From Strigops habroptila (Eukaryota; Chordata; Aves; Psittaciformes; Psittacidae), in NCBI RefSeq assembly GCF_004027225.2, contig NC_044279.2:40324744-40388743 (forward strand): a stretch of DNA of 64,000 nucleotides, read 5' to 3'. Positions 14,598 through 27,248 of this stretch are shown in pieces (positions within the stretch are counted from its first letter, which is position 1; the number at the start of each line of letters is the position of its first letter). Position numbers and translations under genes: made by a program. A model generated the notes under the pieces. It was given only the letters and a program-made list of their open reading frames with translations, made no database searches and was not told the origin of the DNA.

Positions 14598-15885
14598 GAA
14601 CACACAGAGGTGACTCAGAGCAATGTCACTGTCAGGCTGGTGCCTCCAGAACTGTGGTGCAAATGCTGAGTGCCTCAGAGGTGTGAGGTCCTCAAACCCC
14701 TAGTCTGAACACTTGGGACACCCCCCTTGGATGGCTGGGGGTTGCTCCAGCACACACACTGGCACCATGGCAACACCAGGCTGGGACCAGCCTTTGCAGG
14801 CTGTCCCACGCCATTGATGTGTATCTTCCACAGCAAAGGCGACTGTGACACAGCAGTGGTTGATGTCACCAATACAGGTGACAAGTAGCTGTTGTCCATG
14901 CCTGGTAAGAAATAGGGGCCGAATGTCACACTAGGCAAATTCTCCTTTAGAAAGAGAGTCCTGTAGTTACCCTAAATGTGATCTTTCCATACTCAGCTGA
15001 GAGGGTCTTTTGAAGTATCCATATGTTCTGATTTGCAGGCAGCAGAAAGCTCTGCTTGAGACACATCCATCATAAATAAGAGCTCTTTATTTTATGGCTG
15101 ACTCTTCTCATTTTATGACTGCAAATGGTAATTTATGTCTCGAGAGATTTATTGCTTTGCCATCACTCTCCTGCTGCACTGCCACCCAGCACTCTATGCT
15201 GGCACCCAGAGGTGTGCTGTGGTGTGTAACAGCATTGGGCAAAACCACTCTGGTTTCAATTCTGTGCTCATTATCCCTTCAGATCTGTAGGTGGCCTTCG
15301 GGCTGATCTTAGAGCAGGGGTCAAGCAACACAAATTCACATCCCGGTCTTGCCAAATGCTTCCCATGTTCTCTGCAGGGAGCTATATAAACTCCTAAGCT
15401 GCAAAATGGAGACAACCCCCCCCAAAACTTCGCTGTCCATAATGCTTTGCCTAGCTGGTCTGCTTAGATGAGACCCTTTGGACCATGAGCGGCTGCTGAA
15501 GAGGTGTTTGTACACTCGGCCCTGAATTTGGCTGAGATCTTGCTCTCCCTGTAGGACTGTATATGACGAAACAGTCTCGCTCCTTCTGGCCTTCAGTAAG
15601 GTGAGACGCTGCATTAAAAGCCTCTGCAGGGCTCAGGATGCAGCAGCCCTTCTGCCAAAGAGGGTACAGCAGTGAGGCACCACAGGCAAGCAGGTAACAG
15701 CAAAACAGATAAGCCAGCTTCTGTATTACTAATAAAACTGTGCTTTTGTGTAGCTGGAGAGAAAACTGATTGATGCTGGTCCTAGAGAACTGTGAGGAGA
15801 CAGAAAGATCCTGTTGGGAATTTGCCCCTCCTTAGATCCATGTTTCTGCCCTTGTGCTTCACCACTGCTGTTCAGAAACATTGCC

Positions 15886-15903
15886 GGGGGGGGGGGGGGG
15901 GGG
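15886..15903. repeat. G18 homopolymer
   Basis: Eighteen consecutive G residues, then CGGG. It can fold as a G-quadruplex and is prone to length error in sequencing. Confidence 0.95.
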
Positions 15904-16353
15904 CGGGATTTGCAGCTTGTGCCCATCAACTGTCAGCATCTCATTGGCAGTGCCTGGTGCCAAGGAGGTCAGGGTAGCTTGTGCCAGCTAAAACTTCATC
16001 CTCCTGTCAAAAACCATGTCACGCAATCGCTGCAGCCTGACCCAAGCTCAGAGGAAAGGGCAAGGCCGTGCTCCAGTAACTGGGAGCAGATGATAGCTCA
16101 GGATTTTTCATTTTAATCTGTGGTGTGCAAGTGAAGATGCTGCAGCAGCTGTTCTGTAGTCTTTACTCAGAACATGTTTTCTGAATGTCACAGTAGTGAT
16201 CTTTCCTGCTTTTCCTTTTTTCTGTCAGGTTGCTGATCCTCTGTATTACATTTCCCTTTAGTGCTTGTTCATTATCTTGTGGCAAAACACCCTGCAAAAC
16301 AGCGTTTATTCTTCTAGGGGTTAGTGTGATCTGAATATGGTCTGTCTCATTGT

Positions 16354-16372
16354 GTATATATATATATATATT
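16354..16372. repeat. (TA)n microsatellite
   Basis: GTGTATATATATATATATAT. Confidence 0.9.
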
Positions 16373-17826
16373 TTGTGAGAATATCCACAACCTTCTGCAA
16401 AGCTGATGTGCAGACACTCCTGGCAGTCAACAAGCTATGCGAAAAAGTCTTAAATTATTCTGTTTGGGGAATTTGTGCTGGAAAGATGACACAGACTGAT
16501 GCACTTTGCTCAAGTGTCCTTGAAAATACTTCGTTTTCACATCACTTTCATGCCATGAAAGTGCTGAAAGCGCTGCTGGAAAAATTCCAGTGATAACCTG
16601 CTTTGTCTGAGAGCTTCCCAGCAAACATAAGGGAGTGCAGCAAAAGCCTCTGTCTTAATTTTAGTATTTGCATACAACTCCTCATCAGAAATCAGTTCCA
16701 GATGTGCTCAGAGGCACTCATGGGCTCCAGAAGGGCTGTGGCCAGCTAGCAAACATGAAACCATTCCCTGGTGTAAAAAAGACACCAAATAAATAAGTTT
16801 TTCAACCTTCCAAAAACACAGCAGCTCCTTTAGCAGCCGGTGAAAAAGCAGGAACAAGGTCTGGATGCCTTCCCCAGCCTTCCTCCTGGGTAACCCATGA
16901 ATTTAGGGATAGTGGGACTGGGGCACCATGTGTGACATCTCCATGGTCTGTGTGGTTTGTGGCAATGTGGAGACAGATTTCAGCCAAAAGTGGGTGGGAT
17001 TTTCCCCTGTACCTGTGTAGGGGCACTATGGAGCTCCTCATAGTGTCCTCCCTTAGCTTGAGGGGTTTGTTGCTTCAGCCTCTGCTCGTCATTGTCTGCC
17101 TCCGGGGTGCCTCTCCCGACAGGTTGTTCTCCCTCCTTCTGTGCTTCAGGTTCCATTTTATATCATCTCTGAGCCTCACCTGAGCAAGAGAAATGTAACA
17201 AACAACTTCTTTGTCTAGAAAATTATTTTAATTAGCAGTCATTTACTTAATAGTTCTCATGTGAACAATGAGAAGGATTAACATCATGCATTGAAAATAC
17301 ATTCAAGTGACAAATGTGTTTCTTTTATAAGACAACATTTGACTGCACTTCCACTGCAATGGGTACTGGGAGATTAGTCTCTAGTAAATATGGTCCTGAT
17401 CCAAAGCCATTTTGCTGAAGGGCGGAAATGCCTGTTCATTTGAGTAAAGTACTAACTACTCTGACAAATGCTTAGCTAACTCGAAATCTTAATCACCCGA
17501 GCTGATTTCTCCAGCGAAGTCTGGGTGATGAAGGTATGATGTGTCCAGCCCAAGGGGCCTTCCATACTAGATGTTTTGGAAGCCAAGCCACCCTACAGAT
17601 GCTCCTCACAAGCTAAAATGTGAACGGTTTCATCTTATTTTCTGTGGCAATGATCAGGAAAACATGCTTGGGGAAATTTCTGAGTACCATTTATAGTAGG
17701 GGTAGCATGGGGTCAAACACAGAGATTGACTCTTTTAACCATCTCTTTGCATGATTTTTGTTTGCTGTAGGTGAAAGGTACTCGGGTGGTGTGTACAATA
17801 ATGGGAATGTGCTGATGTGTGCCCTC

Positions 17827-17878
17827 ATGTATACATATATATACATACACACACATGTATTTTTATATGTATATATTT
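17827..17878. repeat. Mixed (TA)/(CA) microsatellite
   Basis: Alternating TATA, CATACA and TGTATAT units over about 50 bp. Confidence 0.85.
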
Positions 17879-18951
17879 AACTTGCGGAGGAGTTTGTTTT
17901 ACCGGTGTGAACCATTAGCCACTGACTGTATACCCCAATGGCTCACTCTGTCTCTGCTCAAGCTCTGCTTCCCAGCACTGCCCAACCATAGGCCGAGAGC
18001 CTGAGAAGCTGTGTGAGAAAAGCGATGGGCTCTTCAGAGTTCCAGTGGGGATGGAACAGAAGGAGAGCTGAAAGTGGTGCACATCAGTCTCTGCAGCCGG
18101 CAAGGGATCGCGTGTGCCTGGCACAAAGGGACAGGTTGCAGCCCATGATCTGTGTGTGCAAAGAATAAGGTGAAGTTAAAATGCTCCCAACAGCATTCAG
18201 TGTGTCCCACCCCTAGCCCAATACCTCTGTTTATAGAAGTTGTCAACTTAGAAATACATCTTACTGCCTAACAGTGGGTAGCAAATATTACCTACCTGTC
18301 TTCAAACAACAATATCTGCTTGACAGTGGTATGAGTCAACGAGAACAAAATGCCACAGTCTAGAGCGAGAACATACCAGTTGTTCAGGCTTAACACTGCT
18401 TAGTTCAGAGCAGGACCGGGGTCATCATCATGGACAAAAATAAACCCCAGTTGCTGTTGGGAGCCCTCAGAACAAAAGCAGGCTTGGAGCGCAGCCAGTG
18501 CCCTTCTCCTCTGCCGCCTCCCCTCCAGGGCGCCATGGGGAGGGCACAGACGAGTGAGATTTTACTAATTTTTAATCACTCAGAGTGGTGTTTCCCCTCC
18601 TAAATTTGAAGGGAGGGGCCATGATTTTTATTAGGCCAAATGATACACTCAGAATAAACCAGACACCCATGTGCCCCAAAACTTGCCAGCTCTTTTCCCC
18701 TGCCTGTGTCTGATGGTCTAATAAAAGATGAGCTCTCCTGGCAGAGCTGGTCTCCTGGTGCCAAGGGATGTTCTCTTTGTCCTGAAATTTTTGGCAAGTG
18801 AAGAGACCTTTGCCCCTGCATTCAGCAGCCCCATGGGAGCCTTCACATGTGCTTTTGTGGGTGCAGACCCAGAGCTTCCTGTTGTGCAAAGCAGCTCTTG
18901 GCATGGCCAGATGTGTTCTTGGGGTGCACTGAGCTCCCTGGTCAGCTAAAT

Positions 18952-19330
18952 CATAGAATCACAGAACAGTTTGGGTTGGAAGGGACCTTAAAGCTCATCT
19001 AGTTCCAACCTCCCTGCCACAGGCAGGGACACCTCACACTAGACCAGGTTGCTCCAAGCCCCATCCAACCTGGCCTTGATCACTGCCCGGGATGGGGCAG
19101 CCACAGCTTCTCTGGGCAACCTGTGCCAGGGCCTCACCACCCTCACAGGGAAGAACTTCTTCCTAATATCTAGTCTAAATCTCCCCTCTTCCAGTTTGAG
19201 GCCATTCCCCCTTGTCCTGTCACTACATGCCCTTATAAAAATGTCCCTCTCCAGTTTTCCTCTAGGCTGGAAGGAAAGTACCTAAGTTTTCCTTAGGTAC
19301 TGGAAGGCTGCTGTAAGGTCTCCAAATGCC
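18952..19330 (-). mobile_element. CR1 LINE fragment
   Basis: It starts with the inverted tail CATAGAATCACAGAACAG and runs about 380 bp. Near its far end it carries a perfect 10-bp inverted repeat (19277-19301) not expected in CR1. Confidence 0.93.
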
Positions 19331-20484
19331 TTCCACCATTTGGAGACAAACTCCAGAGCAAGAAAGCACTATATGTATGTAGTGATGTGCTGTGTGAAAC
19401 ACACAACCAGGAAGCCATGCCAGCTAAGGGAGCAAAGACAGGCAGGTCCCAGGCGTAAAGACTTGCACTGTTGGGCTGGAAAATCACTCGGTACACGGCC
19501 TGGTTTATGTGTGGAGGACAAGCTCCCTCGGCTGCTGATGTGTGTTTTCCACCCCGGGGCTATGCTGCTTTGGGCTGTGCAGGCCATGTCAGTCCCTGGT
19601 GAGCATGGGCTGGGGTGTCCTTGGCTGGCTGCTCCCTTGGCCAGTGTGGTGCTCTGCAAAGCTGGACCCCCGGGAGGCACATCGCTGCTCGCTGCGCAGG
19701 AGAGGGGCTGGCAGTGGGGAGCAGCGGGGTGCAGGGAACACAAGGGATAGGACCCTCACCTCTGCTCCTGGGGCCCCTGGCAGCCTGGGCTCTGCGGCTG
19801 CTATGTGAGCACTGAGACAAGTGTCATTTTTCCTCCTGCCCCAAAGGCAAATGATTACAGCTCAGCCGCAGAGAGCAGCAAGTGCTGATGCACCGTGGGG
19901 CATCCACTGCTGAAAATGCTGCTTTCCTTGAGCCAGAACTAAATAGCTCACCACAATAAGCCTGCTGCAGTTTCTGGCTGGTTTTAATTTTGCAGGGGTA
20001 TTGAAAGAGGGTACAAACAGGGGGGGAGTTTGCTTGCTGTTGTGTTCAGATTGCTCCTTGGAGGCAGTGGCTGCACCAACCACTCCTCCCCAAGCTCCCT
20101 TCCCTCAAATCTGTGTCTGGGTCCCCGGCCAGGTGCTGGGGGACACAGGCAACCAGGCAGTTTCTTTTGTGCACTCAGTTTTCTCACCCACAAGTGAGCA
20201 GTTTCCTTTCACCTGTGCTCACCTGTGGCATCGTTCAGTCTTCGGGCTCTCTGATTCAGTATTTCTACAATATTATGTAGATGGATGTCCCCTGCCCCCA
20301 AGTAGCCTGAACTCTAGAAACCCATTTGGCTATTTCTGTTAACACATGATACCTGCCTCAGTCCTAAATGCCAATAAAGACAAGGAAACTGCAGAAGGCT
20401 GCTTGGCAGAAAGAGATGTATTTATCTTTTTCCAACCTGATAGGGAAACGCCAGCATAAGCAATGCTGGAGGAGACGTGCGCCA

Positions 20485-20510
20485 AGGAAAAGGACAAGGA
20501 CAAGGACAAG
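20485..20510. repeat. GGACAA hexamer repeat
   Basis: Three to four tandem AAGGACAA-type units. Confidence 0.8.
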
Positions 20511-22267
20511 TGCTGGCAGGGACAGCGAGTGGCCTTGGCAAATCCCCCTGCAGTGAATCCCCAATGCCAGGGCACCGCTCTGCTTTCACCTTGGGGCTGC
20601 TCACCGTCACCTCCCGCCCGAGGGAGAGCCCAGAAGCACCCTCATCCTCCCAGGCTCTCTGCATGCGGTTCATGCTGTTTCATGTGCCCAAGTGAAGCAG
20701 CAGCTGGCACCCCCCAGCCTGTCCTCTCATGGTATTTCTGGAGGTGGATTAGGGTCCTGGTGGGTGGGCTTGTTTGTTTGGATTTCACTTGTCTCGTACT
20801 GGATCAGGTACCAGCGGCTCATCTTCCTGAGAGCAGAGGGTCTGGCAGGGATCACCACGTGCTGGCGGACATGGCTTAGCCTGCTTTCCTCTCCCTGGAC
20901 ACATGACATCTCTGGTTAATGAAGGCCATATACACAGGGCTGGCGTGTGCCGGGTGACCTGTGCTGCAGGGTGACTCTGCTCCAGAGATGCTGAGAGCAG
21001 CACTAGGACCACCAGCACTGGGCAGCTGGTCAGCAGACGTGGCGGCCTCAGTAACCCCTGATCTCAGCCAGGAGATGTCCTCGAGGAACCTGCCCTACAG
21101 ATACATTTATTTTTAGGAGCCAGAAAACTGGGCTGAGCTTCAGAGGGGTAAAATGAGCCTGACCGTGGTGACTCACCCTCTCCAAAAGCGTCACAGGTGG
21201 CTTCTGCACTGTGGTCTCTTGCTGGGGCTGGTGCTACAGGAGCCCGGGGTGGGCCTGAAGCCCCTCAAGCCATGGGCAGGTGGCTTTGAGCCATGCTGCT
21301 GCACCACCATGAGCCCTCGAGCCCCTGCTCCGGGCCAGGAGGCTGCATGCTGCAGGAGGTGGTTGTTCACCCTGGTGGTGAGGACTCTGGATGGCCAAGG
21401 GCACATGGACAGGGAGCAGCAACAGAGCTGGGACTTGGGGCGACGCACCCAACATGAGGGTAGACATCCCTTTAGGGTGCATCAACACATCAGGGCACAT
21501 CACATAACAACAGGCTGTGATGTCAAAAATTAAGCCAGCTGATGCACAGCATCCGTATTCCTCCTGAAAGGCCAAAGGACAGCCCGGTGCAACATTCACC
21601 TTTTGAAGCTCTGGAGGAAACACAGCTCTGGACAGCTGAGCCCTTGTGAAGCACCAACAGCCTGGGCAGCTGCTTTCAGCTGATATGGTTGAGACTGACA
21701 GGAACCTGGAGTCCTTTGGGCTCTTCTTTGCAAGAAAATAACGAGGATGTTCAGGGAGACTACAATGGCACAAGAGTAGTTCTTGAGAGATAAGGGAGGA
21801 GAGAATGAAACAAAGAAAAACTGGCAGTGGCAAACGCCATTGGTAGAGCACTTGGACAAAGCGAGTCAGGACAGATGGGGCAGCTGTTGGTTTTGCTCAG
21901 CGGTGATTCTTTGTTTCTGCAGTCTCTGAAGCCAGCCTAGGCCACTGGTCTCAGTTGTCAAGGACCATGAGCCCAGCTCCAAGTGTAAACTGGACATAGA
22001 AAACAGAAGCTGAAGGCAAAAGGCTCAGAAGAGACTAAGTGGCTGTTCTCAGGCCAGCACAAGAGCCATTAGCCTAGCACAGGTCTTCATGATGCCTGCA
22101 TGACCCATGCTGAATGACTTCCAGTAGTCACCTTCTACCTTTGCATCCTCACCTCTGCCACCAGGTTCCAGTCTTCTCCCAAATCCTCAGCCTGTGCACA
22201 AGGGCTATCTCTTCAGTGAGACTGAGGGCATCGAGCTACATAGACAGTTTAGCCTGCTATTACTGTT

Positions 22268-22314
22268 CGTATACATGTATATGTATATGTATACATATAG
22301 ATACAGACATATGT
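22268..22314. repeat. Mixed TATATG/TACATA microsatellite
   Basis: Degenerate GTATA/CATATA units directly upstream of a CR1 copy. Confidence 0.85.
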
Positions 22315-22323
22315 CCACACGTG

Positions 22324-22679
22324 TACTGAGAGAGTTGGGGTTGTTCAGCCCGGAGAAGAGAAGACTCCAGGGACACCTATGTCAGCCTTCCAGTTCTTTA
22401 AAGGGGCCTATGAGAAAGATGGGGAAAAGACTTCTTAGCAGGGCCTGTTGCAATAGGACGAGGTGTGATGGTTTTAAACTAAAAGAGGGGAGATTCAGAC
22501 TAGACGTGAGGAAGAAATTCTTCACAATGAGAGTGGTAAAATACTGGCATAGGTTGCTCAGAGAGGTGGTGGATGTGCTGTCCCTGGATTCAAGGCTAGG
22601 CTGGATCTGGTTCTGGGGGTTGGAACCAGATGAGCTTTGAAGGTCCCTTCCAACCCAAACCATTCTGTGATTCCATGAT
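22324..22679 (+). mobile_element. CR1 LINE fragment
   Basis: From GAGAGTTGGGGTTGTTCAGC to the tail CCATTCTGTGATTCCATGAT, about 356 bp, sense strand. It follows a (TA/TG) microsatellite. Confidence 0.93.
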
Positions 22680-23195
22680 TTTACACACACATACACAGGT
22701 ACACACATTCACGCTTCCCGCAGGCGGTCTGCAGTGATCAGAGAAGCTTCTGCCCAGAGGCAGGAGACTTTATACACACACCCCACTTGCACAGGTCCCA
22801 TCTGACCCAGGTGGGTGCTGATCCTCTCCCGTCCATGCAAGGGGCACGGTGCCCGGTGGTGCAGAGCTGGGGAGAGCTGCAGCACAGAGTCATGGGGCAG
22901 CCGTGACTGCCCCATGATAGCATGGGAACAGCAGGCAGGGACCCAGTAGAGCAGCGCCCCACAGCTGCCTACAAACAAGCCCCCAGGCCTGCAAGGACCC
23001 TCTCCCATTGCTGTGGATGAACAGGTCTGAGTGTGGTGCAGTGTCCCCAGGGACAGTGGGTGACATGCCTGCTGTGGCAGCGTTCATGAGTCCTGTGGCT
23101 CCTGTGCCCGGTCAAGCAGTGCTGCACACCCCAATGTGAGCTGCCCTGGGCCTGCTGCGGAGTCCCAGCATGACCATGCTGCCCGTGAGTGAGCC

Positions 23196-23262
23196 CGGGC
23201 TGGCAGCTGTGGGGCTGGCAGCTGTGGGGCTGGCTGCCCGCTGTGGGGCTGGCTGCCCACCA
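23196..23262. repeat. GC-rich minisatellite, 15-19 bp unit
   Basis: Four units built on GGGCTGGC with GCTGTG; two are 15 bp, a third is expanded to 19 bp and the last is partial. Confidence 0.85.
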
Positions 23263-23361
23263 GAGCGCTGCAGGTCCTGCCCTACTGCCAGCCCTGCCGC
23301 TCGCTCCAGCACCAGCACGTCAGAGCACTGAGGTGACAGCACAGAGCAGCTTTCACCCACA

Positions 23362-23513
23362 GGATCACAGAATGGGGGGACCTTAAAGCTCAGCCAGTTC
23401 CACCCCCCTGCCACGGGCAGGGACACCTTCCACTAGACCAGGTTGCTCCAAGCCCCGTCCAACCTGGCCCTGAACACCGTCAGGGATGGGGCAGCCACAG
23501 TTTCTCTGGGCAT
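23362..23513 (-). mobile_element. CR1 3'-end fragment
   Basis: Inverted CR1 tail with an internal deletion after AGAATGG. It then carries the usual GGGACCTTAAAGCTCA region and stops near TTTCTCTGGG. Confidence 0.88.
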
Positions 23514-24150
23514 CCCTCCCTTGAGACCAAAGCTTTGGGCCACACAGAGCGTGGAAACCTGTGCTCTCCACTACGGGGACAACAGCCCCTTGCAAACGTG
23601 AAGGCAAGCATTGCCTGCCGTGGGCTTATTACAACCAAAACGTGCCAGCAGGCAGGCTGTGACTGATTGGATTTACCCCATCTAAGCACTACAAGGTAGA
23701 GGCACAAGCAATTCGGGAGAGGATATGGGGGGAGTTATGTCCTGCTGGAGCTGCTCTCCCTGGAGGCCACCCCTACGTGGACTCTACATGTGCGCTCCTC
23801 CAGGGTCAGCTCTCCTAAAGCTTTGTTCCGGATTCAGTTTCATAGGATGAAGAACTTGTTACAGCAGATGAACTGACAGAGCATAACATCTGCTTGTCAT
23901 GCCAGGGATAGGTGAGATAAGGAGAGCAGGAGAGAGGAAAAGAGCTGTAGGTGCACAAGGCAGGAAATATGGAAAAGAGAAAAAAAGCATAAGCAGATGA
24001 GATGAAAACAAAAAGAACTCCAAAACCCAAACAACCCTCCCAGAATTCAGACAGTCAATCTGCCATTCCTTTCTCACAGATGACCTTTGCCAGCCTGATG
24101 CCAGTTGCTTATACAGGAGTTAGCCAAGTGTCCTGGTTTATCACATCCCC

Positions 24151-24517
24151 TATCATGGACCAGCCTCTGGGAAAATTGAACAGTACAATGGATTGTCGAA
24201 GACTACACTGAGAGCAATGGGCGGTGGGACTTTCAAACACTGGGATACACATTTACCAAAAGCCACCTGGTTGGTCAACACAAGGGGATCTGCCAACAGG
24301 GCTGGCCCAGCCCAATCAAAGCTTTCATGCAGAAGGGGATAAAGTTCCTGTAGTGCATATAAAGAGCCTGCTGGGGAAAACAGTCTCTGTTATTCTTGCC
24401 TTGGGCAAAGGCAAACCCACACATAGGATTGCTTTCGCTCAAGGGCCTGCATGTACTTGGTGGGTAATGTCGGAGTATAGGGAAGACCAGTGTGTACCTC
24501 AAGGGGATTTAATTTGA
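24151..24517 (+). pseudogene. Broken integrase remnant of the ERVL-like element
   Basis: One frame (24151-24339) resembles the end of the integrase core and stops at TAA 24340-24342. A second frame, shifted by one, is open over 24224-24517 and resembles the integrase C-terminal domain (VPVVHIKSLLGKTVSVI, then TWWVMSE). The change of frame near 24330 indicates a small indel, so no intact protein is encoded. Confidence 0.65.
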
Positions 24518-24825
24518 GATGAGAATAGCCAAGGAATTAAACTGTATGATGCTAATTGCTGTATAACACTGTGTATCATCATTTCCATGGTGGCTATATG
24601 CCATATCAGTAAAAATCACCCAGATTAATGAAGAGTGAAACTTTGATGAAACTGGACAAGGGCAGCGGTGATAGAACCAGAACTGGCTTCAGCATGCAAC
24701 TGCCCGGCATCACACACCATTTTTTCCTGCCCCGAAGGACTGTGATGACAGATGAAGCCCAAAGTCATGGGCTAAATGAACTCAACGCATTTTTATAGGG
24801 ATAGTCCATAGACTAAGGGAATTAT

Positions 24826-24870
24826 ATTTGTTTGTGTATATATAAATGTGTGTGTGTGTATGTATATATA
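24826..24870. repeat. (TG)/(TA) microsatellite inside the ERVL-like internal region
   Basis: GTGTATATATAAATGTGTGTG and a following TGTATATATA. Confidence 0.85.
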
Positions 24871-24962
24871 AGGACCAGAAGGGTGATGATGCTTGCCTGG
24901 GATATATTGGAAAGTGTGGGACATAGGCATGATGTGAATGGTATGGAATAAGGGGTGGATAC

Positions 24963-25525
24963 TGTCCTGGTTTCGGCTGAGATAGAGTTAATTCCTAGTA
25001 GCTGGTGCGGTGCTGTTTTTCAGCTTTAGTCTGAGAACAATGCTGATAACACACCAATGTTTTAGTTGTTGCTAAGTAATGCTTACCCTGATCAAGGACT
25101 TTTCAGTCTCATGCTCTGCCAATGAGGAGAGGCATGGGAAGCTGGGAGGAAATAGAGACAGAACACCTGACCCAACCTAGCCAAAGGGGTATTCCATAGC
25201 ATAGCATAGCACAGCATGTGTATAAACTGGGGGGAGTTGGATATGAGAGGCCAAGCACTGCTCGGAGGCAAGCTGTGCATTGGTCAGTGAGTGCTGAGCA
25301 ATTCCACTGTGCATCAATTGTGTTTATTGGGTTTTATTCCTCTCTGTCTACTTTATGTTACTGTTATTAATAATATTAATATTCTGCTTTATTTCAATTA
25401 TTAAACTGTTCTGATCTCAGACCATGAGTTTTACCTTTTTTTCCTTTGCCATTCTCCTCCCTATCCCACCAGGAAGTGAGCAAGCAGCTCAGTGGTACTT
25501 AGTTGCCAGCGGGGGTTACACCACA
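24963..25525 (+). mobile_element. ERVL-like 3' LTR
   Basis: It begins TGTCCTGG and ends CCACA, about 563 bp. It has a TATA box (TATAAA, 25221-25226) and a possible ATTAAA poly(A) signal (25400-25405). It is clearly related along its length to the solo LTR at 36720. No target-site duplication is found, as expected for a truncated provirus. Confidence 0.85.
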
Positions 25526-26858
25526 ATGCTAAGTGTTCGGCTCAGAGTTTTCCTGCAGTTTGCCTTACTGCTCGGCTTTGCATGATTGCCCTGCAGCAGC
25601 TGCGCCAGCAGCCACCTCCGTGGCAAGCAAAATGGATCTGCATCTTCTCCTCTTCTCTGCTTTAAAGCTATTATAAGTCCTCAGTCTTTGTACCTGGTGG
25701 CTCTGATGTGGGTGAGGCACATGAAACTTGCTCCCGCATCTCAGGAAGAGTTTTGTGGCAGGCCACACACAGCTAATAGCTCATGACTCCTGCCTCTGTC
25801 TTACAGTCATCTCAGCTGAAAATGCATAGCAAGATTCACTCCTTTCACTTCATTTTCCTCATTATTTTCTATTTATTCAACACAGGTAACATTGTTCATC
25901 CTGTAACATTTCTTAAAAGGAGAAAAAGCATCACAGTGACTCATTCACATAGAGCACATTTTATTTGGAAATCTCCATTTATTTGTTGAGAAAAGGACTG
26001 AATTAAAACCAAAGAATCAGAATTAAGAAAACCATTCCCTTGAGGCTTTCTCCTCCCTCAGAATAAGACGAGTAACTGTCCTTTCAGTTTGCTACTTTGC
26101 TTTAATGACTCCGGCAGCTTTGTGCTAGTGTAAGGGACCTATTAATTAGCCCCAAAGATTTACTTGCCTCCGGAAGAACCCAGTTCCTGGCCTCATGCCA
26201 AAAAGGATGTGGCAGTTCTCTCTCTGGCACCTGGAAAAAGCCCTAATTCATCCCACCTACTACCAGGCATCAAATACCCAGCTAGGAAGTATATCCACCC
26301 CACGTTGGGGAAAGAGAGGGACACCTTAAGGGGTGAATTCAGCTCTGGGGGAGAAAGCAACCCTTTAGAGGTGTCTCTCTCATCCCGTGGCCTGTTGGAG
26401 GAGCCATGGGCAACCCAGACCTTCCTGGCAGAGTCTTCTTGAAACGGATGAAGTGGCAGTGTGGAGTAGTAGTCCAGGTGTCCCAAAAATGCTCAGAAAG
26501 GGCTTGGTTGAAGGGGCGGGCTGAAGAGAATACAGTCCTTTAAATAAGAGCTTTGTGCAAGGTGCAGTTATCACCACAAACCAGTCAGTCGCAGAGGCTG
26601 GGAGGACAGACACCATATTGGCTCAGTGCTCCTGTTGCAGCTCTGTGAGCAAACCCTGGCTATTCCCACAAAAAACCTTGCACTGCCAAAGGGTGCCTGC
26701 CAGCTCCGTATTACAGCCGTGACAGATCCTTGTCCCTGAGCTGGTCTTGGTTTGTCCTGTTAGCTGGGTGGCTTTATCCACAGGCTGCATGGATTAGGCT
26801 GTGAGCGATTAGGCACTGCAGAGCCAGGCTGCATCAGTCTGCACAGACAGCAGTTTGC

Positions 26859-27248
26859 CATAGAATTATAAATTCACAGAATGGTTTGGGTTGGAAGCGA
26901 CCTTAAAGTTCATTCAGTTCCAATCCCCTGCCGTGGGCAGGGACACCTTCCACTAGACCAGGTTTCTCCAAGCCCCGTCCAACCTGGCCTTGAACACTGC
27001 CAGGGATGGGGCAGCCACAGCTTCTCTGGGCAACCTGTGCCAGAGCCTCACCACCCTCACAGGGGAGAACTTCTTCCTAATGTCTAATCTAAATTGACCC
27101 TCTTTCAGTTTAAGCCATTTCTGCTTGTCCTGCCACTACATGTCCTTCTAAAAAGTCCTTCTCCAGATTTTCCGTAAGGTATTGAAAGGCCACAATAAGG
27201 TCTCCCCATATCCTTCTTCAGGCTGATCAAACCTTCTTTTTCTCAGCA
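26859..27248 (-). mobile_element. CR1 LINE fragment
   Basis: It opens CATAGAATTATAAATTCACA and AGAATGGTTTGGGTTGGAAG, then about 390 bp of CR1 on the minus strand. Confidence 0.92.

Larger units (their letters stand above)
10746..18951. other. Intergenic, apart from two short CR1 pieces and simple repeats
   Basis: Besides the CR1 fragments at 11929 and 14519, the G18 run and the TA microsatellite, I see nothing that supports a gene. Confidence 0.6.
19331..24099. other. Intergenic, partly GC-rich
   Basis: GC-rich from about 19.5 to 23.3 kb, which opens many chance frames, including 205 codons on the minus strand (21234-21851). None has a recognisable domain. CR1 pieces at 22324 and 23362 and the minisatellite at 23196 lie here. 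Confidence 0.6.
24100..24962 (+). mobile_element. 3' internal part of an ERVL-like endogenous retrovirus, 5'-truncated
   Basis: Sequence directly upstream of the 3' LTR holds remains of the pol integrase region, then non-coding sequence, and ends in a purine-rich stretch (about 24943-24959) that fits a polypurine tract. The left edge could not be set precisely. No gag, protease or reverse transcriptase is seen, so the copy is heavily truncated. Confidence 0.7.

Noticed and set aside
21234-21851. A 205-codon frame on the minus strand
   Set aside because: It lies in GC-rich intergenic DNA, has no recognisable domain, and overlaps other chance frames on both strands.
24958-25530. A target-site duplication around the 3' LTR at 24963
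   Set aside because: GATAC on the left and ATGCT on the right do not match, as expected because the left side is internal provirus sequence rather than host DNA.
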